From assembly GCA_000999175.1 (NCBI GenBank), contig LCJJ01000011.1, positions 1 to 13,892 of the forward strand: a DNA stretch of 13,892 bases, read 5' to 3'. A model generated the notes under the pieces. It worked only from the letters and a program-made list of their open reading frames with translations. It had not been told where the DNA came from and searched no databases. The first letter of the stretch is position 1. Every line of letters starts with the position of its first letter. A program made the translations under genes and the position numbers. Origin of the DNA: Parcubacteria group bacterium GW2011_GWB1_44_7 (GTDB lineage: Bacteria; Patescibacteria; Paceibacteria; UBA9973; DSPV01). This document shows, one piece after another, positions 8,126 to 13,892 of the stretch.

Positions 8126-8968
8126 ATGGTTAAAAAATCCGGCGAACATTTTTACAAAACTAAACGGCCGAATCGTTTAGCCGCTCGTCGCAGGCGAACG
8201 CGGCTGATAATCGGCATTTCGATTTTAATAATTTTCGCCAGCGCGATTTTCGGACTTTCTTGGTTTTTGAATCAGCCGTTCATTGTCATCAATAATCTTA
8301 CCGTTTCCGGCAATTCACTGGTTGCCACCAACGACATTGTCAATACGGTAAAAAATATTATCGCCGATTCCTATCTCGGTTTATTCGCCAAAAACAACAT
8401 CTTTATTTATCCCGAGAAAATTATCAGACAAACACTGGTCGCCGCTTTTCCAGCCATCAAAGAAGTCAGCGGTAATTTAAAAAATTGGCAGACGCTCCAA
8501 TTGTCGGTGAGGGAGCGCGCACCGTTTGCTCTGCGGTGTCAGACCATTGATTCAGCTGATTGTTTTTATCTTGATGAAAATGGCTTGATTTTTTCCGTTG
8601 CGCCGGTTTTTTCCAACAATATTTTTTTGAAATTTGCGGGCGGACAAATAAGCGCCAGTTCCTCGCCGATAGGAAAAAACTTTCTGCCCAATGACGAATT
8701 TCGACAACTGAATTTCTTTTTGGATTCCTTGGCGCCGCTTGGCTTAATGCCGATTAGCTTGGAAGTCGGTATTGATGAGTATCAAATTTATTTGAAAAAT
8801 GGCGGCAGATTAATTATTGGCGCCGCTGATGATTTATCTAAAGTATTGGAAAATCTGAAAACCATTTTTCATTCCGAAAATTTAAAAAAGACGTTCGCTC
8901 GCGGCGGCGCCATTGATTACATTGACTTCCGCTACGGCAACAAAGTTTTCTACAGATTTAAAAACTGA
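8126..8968 (+). CDS. ftsQ: FtsQ/DivIB-type cell-division protein
   Basis: Bitopic divisome protein linking early and late division factors. The 280 residues have a very basic cytoplasmic tail (KTKRPNRLAARRRRTR), one membrane segment (about 27-47) and then a POTRA domain (about 52-125) starting FIVINNLTVSGNSLV. A beta-rich FtsQ domain follows with SVRERAPFAL, CFYLDENGLIF and LKNGGRLIIG. The N-terminal placement of TM and POTRA is diagnostic; sequence conservation is low, as usual for this family. It starts 1 nt after serS and must depend on that transcript. The usual neighbours (mur genes, ftsA, ftsZ) are absent. Confidence 0.88.
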   Translation: MVKKSGEHFYKTKRPNRLAARRRRTRLIIGISILIIFASAIFGLSWFLNQPFIVINNLTVSGNSLVATNDIVNTVKNIIADSYLGLFAKNNIFIYPEKIIRQTLVAAFPAIKEVSGNLKNWQTLQLSVRERAPFALRCQTIDSADCFYLDENGLIFSVAPVFSNNIFLKFAGGQISASSSPIGKNFLPNDEFRQLNFFLDSLAPLGLMPISLEVGIDEYQIYLKNGGRLIIGAADDLSKVLENLKTIFHSENLKKTFARGGAIDYIDFRYGNKVFYRFKN

Positions 8969-9165
8969 CGATTAGCTATGTGGTATAATTCTTTTGAAGA
9001 AAAATGACAAAAACCTTTCCGAAGATAAACTTTCTTACCAACGAAGCCATAAAAATGAAAAGGGCTCTCATCGGGACAAAACCCTTCGAGAACCCCTTTC
9101 GTCGTGATGTCAATATAATATCCAAGCTAACAAAATTGTCAACTAACTTTTCCACACCCTAAACT
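8969..9165 (+). other. Unusual leader or intergenic region with promoter, imperfect hairpin and possible 52-codon frame
   Basis: An extended -10, TGG-TATAAT (8981-8989), opens the region. An open frame of 52 codons runs from ATG 9004 to TAA 9162, only 3 nt before the next gene; it begins MTKTFPKINF and is basic. The same DNA holds a long imperfect inverted repeat: GGGCTCTCATCGGG (9062-9075) against CCCTTCGAGAACCC around a 6-nt loop, which argues for a regulatory RNA instead. A second TATAAT occurs at about 9115. I cannot decide between a small upstream protein and an untranslated leader. Confidence 0.4.
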
Positions 9166-10050
9166 ATGAAAGAATCACCAGAAAAATTAAATACGAGTAA
9201 CGATAATAATCCGGAAAATAAAAAAGATTTGTCTTACGAAAAATCTGAAACCCCCGAAGGAGCATTGATCGGGGTTGATAAAATTGAACAAGGCAAACCA
9301 GCAAGTTTTATTGTATATCACGGGTCTGACAAACCCTTTGTAACTGCTATTCCTTCTGAGAAATTTCCGACAGTATTTTATGCCGACAAGCCTTCTGTGG
9401 CATCAACATATCCTTGGGGTAAATATCTTAACGAATTAAGTGAAACCGCTAATAAATTAAGTGACGATAAAGATGTTCTTATTGGAGCGAAAATTTTATT
9501 GACCCACGAGCTTAATAATCCTGTTTTACCAGGACCGAAACCATTTTCTTCTATGGAATTGCGTGATTATCACCTGAAAGAACCTGAAGTTATCGCGTTA
9601 CAAGAGAGATTAGAACATGATAGAGATTTCCGTCGTAGAGCCGAGCGATTACTTTCTGCGTGGGACGATATTTCATCTGCTTATTATGTAAAAAAGGAGG
9701 AGGTTGCCGATTTTGAAACTGGACCACTTGGTTCAGTAAGGGAATATCTGGTTTCGGCAAAAAATCCACTAATTTTTGATTTTCAAGGTCATACATGGGG
9801 CGATATACCAGATGAAACAGTGGAGGGTGGTTGGTTAAAACCGACCAGACGCGCCACCACAGAACAACTTCGTGTTTATTGGAATGAATGGTTGAATAAG
9901 TTTTTTGAGAAAGGTTACGATATTGTGGTGATTAAAAATATTCGTGATATAGGTTCAAATATCGGTAGTATTTCAGAAAAACCTCACACAACAGTTGTGG
10001 TTGGTAAAGATGCAAAGGTGGAAGTGGCACAATTAAATTATAAAAAATAA
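9166..10050 (+). CDS. ADP-ribosyltransferase-like protein (polyvalent-protein ART type), putative
   Basis: The 294 residues have a polar, disordered-looking N-terminus (1-35, rich in Asn, Lys, Glu) and no signal peptide. The rest follows the layout of ADP-ribosyltransferase domains of phage and mobile-element polyvalent proteins: IVYHGSDKPF (49-58), TVFYADKPSVASTY (69-82), a variable helical insert (90-180), YLVSAKNPLIFDFQGHTW (194-211), a helix, then GYDIVVIKNIRD (250-261) and a final HTTVVVGKDAKV (274-285). His52 and Tyr72 could be NAD-contacting residues; the third catalytic residue is unclear. Codon use lacks the GGC/GCC-rich style of its neighbours, which suggests transfer. Toxin, effector and anti-phage roles are all possible, and none is shown. 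No recognisable antitoxin adjoins it. Confidence 0.6.
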   Translation: MKESPEKLNTSNDNNPENKKDLSYEKSETPEGALIGVDKIEQGKPASFIVYHGSDKPFVTAIPSEKFPTVFYADKPSVASTYPWGKYLNELSETANKLSDDKDVLIGAKILLTHELNNPVLPGPKPFSSMELRDYHLKEPEVIALQERLEHDRDFRRRAERLLSAWDDISSAYYVKKEEVADFETGPLGSVREYLVSAKNPLIFDFQGHTWGDIPDETVEGGWLKPTRRATTEQLRVYWNEWLNKFFEKGYDIVVIKNIRDIGSNIGSISEKPHTTVVVGKDAKVEVAQLNYKK

Positions 10051-10073
10051 GAATAAATCACATAAACCATTTG

Positions 10074-10082
10074 TGGTATAAT
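10074..10082 (+). promoter_or_regulatory. Extended -10 promoter of the membrane protein-Clp pair
   Basis: TGG-TATAAT, with the hexamer at 10077-10082, ends 8 nt before ATG 10091. The 11-nt string TGTGGTATAAT is identical to that at 8979-8989. No good -35 is visible, consistent with an extended -10 promoter and a nearly leaderless message. Confidence 0.6.
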
Positions 10083-10090
10083 TTTAATCA

Positions 10091-10489
10091 ATGAAATTCC
10101 CAATTCTGGCGACAAAATATCTGGTTTGGCATTACGGCGAAGCGCTTACCGATTGGTGGCGGATTGTCGGTAATTTCATTTGGTTCTTTTTTCACATGTT
10201 TTCCATTGGTTTGCTGTTGCGAACGCTGTTTTCGCCGTTCAAACGATTACAAGAAGAGAGAAAAAAGGGCAGTTGGAAATTTGAGAATTGGGGCGGGGCG
10301 ATCATTATCAATGTTTTAATGCGGTTGGTTGGTTTCAGTGTCCGAACGATGTTCATTGTCGTCGGTTTGATTTTTATTATTTTCACCGCCATGGTCGGCG
10401 CCATAGCGTTTGTCTTTTGGCTGATTTTACCACTGATTGTCGCTTTTCTTTTAGTGTTCGGTTTTAGCCAACTTTTCTATTTGCTATGA
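10091..10489 (+). CDS. Small multi-pass membrane protein paired with the Clp-type ATPase
   Basis: A 132-residue protein with a first hydrophobic segment at about 25-45 (NFIWFFFHMFSIGLLL), a polar basic loop containing SPFKRLQEERKKGSWKFENW, and a long C-terminal hydrophobic region (about 72-132) able to form two or three membrane spans. No catalytic motif is visible. Its TGA stop overlaps the ATG of the ATPase gene (ATGA), which implies translational coupling and probably a shared membrane complex. I recall similar small proteins beside Clp-like ATPases in Patescibacteria, but no function is established. Confidence 0.8.
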   Translation: MKFPILATKYLVWHYGEALTDWWRIVGNFIWFFFHMFSIGLLLRTLFSPFKRLQEERKKGSWKFENWGGAIIINVLMRLVGFSVRTMFIVVGLIFIIFTAMVGAIAFVFWLILPLIVAFLLVFGFSQLFYLL

Positions 10490-12951
10490 CTTATTTGGAA
10501 ATTAAAAAACTGATTCGCGGCTATTATCCGACATTGCTTCTGGAAGATTTAATTTCTCACAAAACTCGCGAAAAACTTTTGGATATTCTTGCGCCAATTC
10601 TTTTATTATTGTTATTGCCTTTGGCGGCACACGTTGCCAAATTGACGGTTTTACCTTTTTTCCCGACTTTTGCCGGCATCTTCTGTCTACTGACTGCCGT
10701 TACCATTATTCTTTTTATGCTGGAGACTTTCCATTCGTCTTTTTATTTCAAAACATTGGACGCGATAATTCTGGAACGGGGCATTGGGGTTAGCGGCAAA
10801 GAACCGATTAGTTTTGAGGCGGCGCAAGTTTTATACCACTCGCCGGAAAACGATATTACTCTCGGTTTCATTGTTTCGCCGCCCGGCAGAAAAATTCTGG
10901 CGCGGTTAGGCGTAGATGAAAAATTACTCAAGGAATTTATTCAAAACCGCCGTTTGAAACCATCGGCCGGCATGTTCAATTTTCAGTCTTTTGATTCCGA
11001 GTATGGCATTACTTTAGCCGATTTGGCAGAAGTTTTTCTCAAGCAGGATAAAGAGTTCGCCGATTTTTTGTTTGCTCAAAGCATTCAGGAAAAAGATTTG
11101 CTTGGCGCGGCGCTCTGGCTGGTGCGGGAAGCGCGAGCGGCGCGGCGACGCGAGCGCTGGTGGAGCCGCGATGCTTTGGGCCGAACGCCCGGCGTCGGCA
11201 AGGATTTGGCTTATGGTGGCGCTTATATTTTGGAAAAATACGCTCGGGATTTAATCGGCGCGCCGGCCGGCGGAGAATTTTCCAAAACCTATTTGCGTAA
11301 AGAAATAGAAGCAGTTGAAACAATTCTTTCGCGAGCCAAAGAAGCCAACGCTTTAATTGTCGGCGAAGCGGGCGGCGGCGCGATGGATGTGATTTATCGT
11401 CTGGCCAAAATGATAAATTTAGGCACCGCTCTACCAACTATTGACGGTAAGCGAATGATGTTTTTGGATCAAAATCATTTAATAGCCGCCACTGCCGATA
11501 AGACGACTTTTGAAACGGAAATGATAAAAATGCTGAACGAAGCCGCCAAAGCCGGTAATATTATTTTGATTATCGGCGATTTACCCGGATTCATTGAAAG
11601 CGCCGCTTCTCTGGGTTCCGATTTACCCGGTTTGATGGATGCTTATCTGGCTTCGCCGGATTTGCAAGTTATTGCCGTCGCCTCGTCGGGCGGTTTTCAT
11701 AAAGTTATTGAACCGAATAATTCGCTTTCAAGGCGTTTTGAAAAAGTTCTAATTAAAACCGGCGACCGCGAAAATATCATCGGTCTTTTGGAAGATGAAG
11801 CAATCAAAGTTGAAAGAAAAAATAATTTATTCTTCACTTATCCGGCGATTGAAGCGATTGCCGATGGCGCGACGCGTTATTTTCCCGACCAAGCCACTCC
11901 GGATAAAGCCATTGATTTGCTGGTGGAAATTGTGCCCGAAGCCCGTCTCGCTGGCGGGCAAGCCCAAGCCAATAATTTTAAAATTATCGGCAAAAATGAC
12001 GTGCTGGCGTTGATTCAAAATAAAACCGGCATTCCAGCCAGTGCCGCAACGCCGACTGAACGCGACAAACTTTTGAATTTGGAAACGATTTTACAAAAAC
12101 GAGTTGTCGGCCAAGGTGAAGCGCTCAAAGCGGTGGCAACCGCGGCTCGTCGGGCGCGTTCGGGCATTCAAAATCCCAACCGGCCGCTCGGTTCGTTCCT
12201 ATTCTTGGGGCCGACCGGCGTCGGAAAAACCGAAACGGCTAAAGCCTTGGCCGAAGCGTTTTTTGGCGATGAAAAGAAAATTTTGCGTTTGGATATGTCC
12301 GAATATAAAGGCGATGAGGCGATGGACAAACTTATCGGTTCGTTTGAACGCGGCCGGCCGGGCGTGCTTTCCTCGTTGGTTCGGGAAAATCCCTACGGCG
12401 TTTTGCTTTTGGACGAATTTGAAAAAGCCGCTCGAGATGTGCTTGATTTATTTCTGCAAGTTTTGGATGAGGGCTTTTTCACCGATATGTCCGGCAAGCG
12501 GGTAAATTTGCGTAATCTTTTGATTATTGCCACTTCCAATGCCGGCGCCGATAAAATCTGGCAATTTGTCAAACAAGGAGGGGACTTGCAAAATCATAAA
12601 AATGAAATTGTTGATGAATTGGTTAGCCAAGCAATTCTGAAGCCGGAATTGTTGAATCGTTTTGACGGTGTGATTTTATTCCAACCGATTGTCGGCGATG
12701 ATTTGCGCGCTGTTGCTAAACTCCAATTAAAAAAACTGGCCGAGCGCCTTCGTGAAAAAAGCGTGGACTTGGCAATCAACGAACAGTTGGTGGATTATCT
12801 TGTTCAATTCGGCACCGACCCGAAATTCGGCGCTCGGCCGCTCAATCGCGCCATTCAAGATAAAGTGGAGGCGCTGATTGCCGAAAAACTTCTCAAGGGT
12901 GAAATTCAACCGGGCCAAAAAGTGGAATTGACTGCCGCCGATTTACAATAA
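10486..12951 (+). CDS. Membrane-anchored double-AAA+ Clp-type ATPase with degenerate first module
   Basis: An 821-residue ClpB/ClpC relative. Two hydrophobic segments (33-50, 58-80) anchor the N-terminus in the membrane, and a helical region with weak similarity to Clp N-repeats follows (about 105-210). The first AAA+ module (about 285-495) has lost its active site: GEAGGGAM (293-300) replaces GxPGxGKT and IIGD replaces the Walker B IDE. The second module is intact, with GPTGVGKT (565-572), LLLDEFEKA (640-648), sensor 1 ATSNAG (682-687), arginine finger in LLNRF (722-726) and sensor 2 GARPLNRAI near the C-terminus. No ClpP-docking loop can be confirmed. It probably unfolds membrane or envelope substrates together with the overlapping upstream membrane protein. 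Soluble ClpB/ClpC proteins lack such anchors. Confidence 0.9.
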   Translation: MTYLEIKKLIRGYYPTLLLEDLISHKTREKLLDILAPILLLLLLPLAAHVAKLTVLPFFPTFAGIFCLLTAVTIILFMLETFHSSFYFKTLDAIILERGIGVSGKEPISFEAAQVLYHSPENDITLGFIVSPPGRKILARLGVDEKLLKEFIQNRRLKPSAGMFNFQSFDSEYGITLADLAEVFLKQDKEFADFLFAQSIQEKDLLGAALWLVREARAARRRERWWSRDALGRTPGVGKDLAYGGAYILEKYARDLIGAPAGGEFSKTYLRKEIEAVETILSRAKEANALIVGEAGGGAMDVIYRLAKMINLGTALPTIDGKRMMFLDQNHLIAATADKTTFETEMIKMLNEAAKAGNIILIIGDLPGFIESAASLGSDLPGLMDAYLASPDLQVIAVASSGGFHKVIEPNNSLSRRFEKVLIKTGDRENIIGLLEDEAIKVERKNNLFFTYPAIEAIADGATRYFPDQATPDKAIDLLVEIVPEARLAGGQAQANNFKIIGKNDVLALIQNKTGIPASAATPTERDKLLNLETILQKRVVGQGEALKAVATAARRARSGIQNPNRPLGSFLFLGPTGVGKTETAKALAEAFFGDEKKILRLDMSEYKGDEAMDKLIGSFERGRPGVLSSLVRENPYGVLLLDEFEKAARDVLDLFLQVLDEGFFTDMSGKRVNLRNLLIIATSNAGADKIWQFVKQGGDLQNHKNEIVDELVSQAILKPELLNRFDGVILFQPIVGDDLRAVAKLQLKKLAERLREKSVDLAINEQLVDYLVQFGTDPKFGARPLNRAIQDKVEALIAEKLLKGEIQPGQKVELTAADLQ

Positions 12952-12964
12952 AATTTACAATAAA
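12941..12964. repeat. 12-nt tandem repeat across the Clp ATPase stop codon
   Basis: ATTTACAATAAA is repeated perfectly (12941-12952, 12953-12964), and a partial third unit ATT follows. The first copy encodes the last residues and the TAA stop (12949-12951); the second supplies another in-frame TAA. Confidence 0.8.
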
Positions 12965-13000
12965 ATTGTGCGGTAAAATTTCATAATAAAAAGCTATCTG

Positions 13001-13050
13001 CTCCGATATCCGCTATCGCCAGTATCGGAGTAATATCGCTTTTTGATTTT
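13001..13050 (+). terminator. Probable terminator of the Clp ATPase transcript
   Basis: CTCCGATA (13001-13008) pairs with TATCGGAG (13023-13030). The 14-nt loop is itself rich in GATATC/TATCGC partial repeats. TAATATCGC and a T-rich run (CTTTTTGATTTT) follow. The T tract starts about 10 nt after the stem, so the fit is imperfect. Confidence 0.45.
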
Positions 13051-13099
13051 ATGTAACTTTTTTGCTACGCTAATATCGGAAAATATATTTCGAGATAGC

Positions 13100-13116
13100 T
13101 TCCGCCAAAGGCGGAA
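13100..13116. repeat. Perfect short hairpin in the Clp ATPase-tRNA intergenic region
   Basis: TTCCGCC (13100-13106) and GGCGGAA (13110-13116) form a 7-bp stem with an AAA loop. No T tract follows on either strand. The surrounding 240 nt (12952-13194) contain no supportable gene. Confidence 0.6.
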
Positions 13117-13251
13117 AAACAGCGGTGGAGTGAGAAGCGAAATTAACTATTATCGAAATAATATTTGTCAGATTGTTGTTTGTTATTTTAATATTCCGGG
13201 ATAGCTCAGCGGTAGAGCAGTCGCCTGTAAACATTCTTTTGTGTGGTAAAT

Positions 13252-13257
13252 TATAAT
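13252..13257 (+). promoter_or_regulatory. Internal -10 box for the intron-encoded ORF
   Basis: TATAAT ends 7 nt before the ATG at 13265, the same spacing as at other starts in the window. This suggests that the ORF can be transcribed from inside the intron as a leaderless message, apart from the tRNA precursor. No convincing -35 is seen. Confidence 0.45.
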
Positions 13258-13264
13258 TAATAGC

Positions 13265-13615
13265 ATGGCACCAGACAGAAGAAAATACGCCGATCGTCGC
13301 GAAACTTTGATTAAAGCGGTTGCAAAACGCAGACGCAAAATCAAAGCCATGGCAATCGAATACAAAGGAGGAAAATGTCAAATATGTGGTTATCGCAGAT
13401 ACCAAGGGGCGCTTGAACTTCATCACCTTAATAAATCCAACAAAAATTTTGGAATTGGTGACAAAGGTTACACTCGTTCTTGAAAAAGAGTGAAATCAGA
13501 ACTTGATAAATGTGTTCTTCTTTGTGCTAATTGTCATCGTGAAATATCGTCGGCATCTTGCAGCTTTCTGCCTAAAGGCAGATTGAAAAAACTTGGGATA
13601 ACGGTGAACTCCTAA
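13265..13615 (+). pseudogene. Intron-encoded HNH homing endonuclease, interrupted by an in-frame TGA
   Basis: The frame from ATG 13265 reads 72 residues to TGA 13481-13483, then continues for 43 more codons to TAA 13613-13615. The first part has a basic helix (KAVAKRRRKIKAM), zinc ligands C38 and C41 (KCQIC) and the HNH core ELHHLN with H53/H54. The continuation after the TGA reads KRVKSELDKCVLLCANCHREI. It supplies the second zinc pair C87/C90, the HNH Asn89 and the final His91. Relatives have Trp after TRS, so the TGA most simply reflects TGG to TGA. The 72-residue product alone should be inactive. Readthrough is possible but unproven. The 3' end of the frame runs through the internal guide sequence, P2, P3 and P4. 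Confidence 0.8.
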
Positions 13616-13822
13616 TCTCGCATTTGCGGGGTGGACAACACCGTGGGAACCCCGCCATAGCGGGGGCTCCGTAGAGACTAGATACCGAGATACCTAAATT
13701 CGTTAATCAGCGAACAAGGTAATGATATAGTCCACGCCATTGGTAACAATGGATAAAGTGTAAGCGATTGGTCGCAGGTTCGAATCCTGCTCCCGGAGCC
13801 AAATTGTATGTTGCGAGTTTAT

Positions 13823-13847
13823 TGCCTCGGCGCTTCGCGCCTCGGCA
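13823..13847. repeat. GC-rich hairpin downstream of tRNA-Asn
   Basis: TGCC-tc-GGCGC (13823-13833) pairs with GCGCC-tc-GGCA (13837-13847) around TTC. The overlapping CCTCGGCAGGCAG is, on the minus strand, similar to the CTGCCTGCCGA-GAGG repeats at 2671 and 3038. It could end the tRNA transcript, although no T tract follows directly. The remaining bases to the window end show nothing I can support. Confidence 0.5.
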
Positions 13848-13892
13848 GGCAGATTGTATAGTATTTGCCAAGATTTTTTGGGTTCAATCGCC

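Larger units (their letters stand above)
13229..13760 (+). ncRNA. Self-splicing group I intron in tRNA-Asn
   Basis: A 532-nt intron with a recognisable catalytic core. P1: CTGT|AA (13225-13230) pairs with TTGCAG (13558-13563), placing the conserved U-G wobble at the 5' splice site. P2: TCTGCC/GGCAGA (13567-13582). P3: CTTGG (13592-13596)/CCGAG (13685-13689). P4: ACGGTG (13601-13606)/CACCGT (13639-13644). P5: ACTCC (13608-13612)/GGGGT (13628-13632). P6: CCCCGC/GCGGGG (13650-13665). P7: GACT (13676-13679)/AGTC (13729-13732). P8: TTCGT/GCGAA (13699-13714). P9: CCATTG/CAATGG (13737-13752). The intron ends in G (13760), the omega-G, and exon 1 ends in T, as required. L1 is expanded to 327 nt and holds most of an HNH endonuclease frame. 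Confidence 0.9.
13195..13801 (+). tRNA. trnN: tRNA-Asn(GUU), interrupted by a group I intron
   Basis: Exon 1 (13195-13228) and exon 2 (13761-13801) join into a complete cloverleaf. Acceptor TCCGGGA pairs with TCCCGGA; D stem GCTC/GAGC; anticodon stem GTCGC/GCGAT with one G-T pair; loop CTGTTAA with anticodon GTT; variable loop TGGTC; T stem GCAGG/CCTGC; discriminator G; encoded CCA (13799-13801). U1-A72 with discriminator G73 is typical of bacterial tRNA-Asn and unlike tRNA-Thr or tRNA-Tyr. Those would be the readings if the junction were shifted. The break lies between nucleotides 35 and 36, inside the anticodon, so no functional tRNA exists without splicing. Confidence 0.9.

Noticed and set aside
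13240..13250. GTGG near the 5' end of the intron as the internal guide sequence
   Set aside because: It pairs with CTGT only through three wobble pairs and one C-G pair. TTGCAG at 13558-13563 pairs over 6 bp, with only the conserved U-G wobble at the splice site.
13195..13801. Reading the split tRNA as tRNA-Thr(UGU) or tRNA-Tyr(GUA)
   Set aside because: Shifting the exon junction gives those anticodons, but U1-A72 and discriminator G73 fit tRNA-Asn. Tyr would need a long variable arm, and the P1 U-G pair and terminal G support the Asn junction. The Thr junction would also end the intron in G but leaves P1 poorer.

Overview
The window looks like chromosomal DNA of a small-genome bacterium of the Candidate Phyla Radiation (Patescibacteria, most like Parcubacteria). 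This is inferred from several traits, not from any search: starts without Shine-Dalgarno sequences, -10 boxes 6-8 nt from start codons, an SMC of only 753 residues, a degenerate UlaG-like beta-lactamase-fold protein, a membrane-anchored Clp-type ATPase, dispersed CCTGCCTGCCGA hairpins, and a group I intron in a tRNA. TGA is used as a normal stop by three genes and Trp is encoded by TGG, so the standard code applies.

Layout. (1) 1-317: the 5' end of a leftward gene of unknown function, a 36-bp nested dyad, and a structured leader-like segment ending in an intrinsic-terminator hairpin just upstream of smc. (2) 318-4756: smc, then groES and groEL, with short tandem repeats and GC-rich hairpins between them. 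(3) 4773-5884: a 40-bp perfect palindrome, an inactive-looking metallo-beta-lactamase-fold gene and a small membrane protein. (4) 5942-8968: dprA (leftward) and serS-ftsQ (rightward) diverge from a 35-bp gap. (5) 8969-10050: an unusual leader and a gene resembling polyvalent-protein ADP-ribosyltransferases, apparently acquired. (6) 10091-12951: a small membrane protein overlapping a membrane-anchored double-AAA+ Clp ATPase whose first ATPase module has lost its catalytic residues. (7) 13195-13801: tRNA-Asn(GUU) interrupted in the anticodon, between nucleotides 35 and 36, by a 532-nt group I intron. The intron carries an HNH endonuclease frame in its P1 loop. An in-frame TGA interrupts that frame where relatives have Trp, ahead of the last zinc-binding and catalytic residues.

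Most genes are housekeeping: chromosome organisation, protein folding and quality control, DNA uptake or recombination, tRNA charging and division. The accessory signals are the split tRNA with its broken homing gene, the ADP-ribosyltransferase-like gene with its leader, and the RNA-like leader of smc. A repeated promoter style, TATAAT or TAAAAT ending 6-8 nt before the start codon, suggests that many mRNAs here are leaderless.
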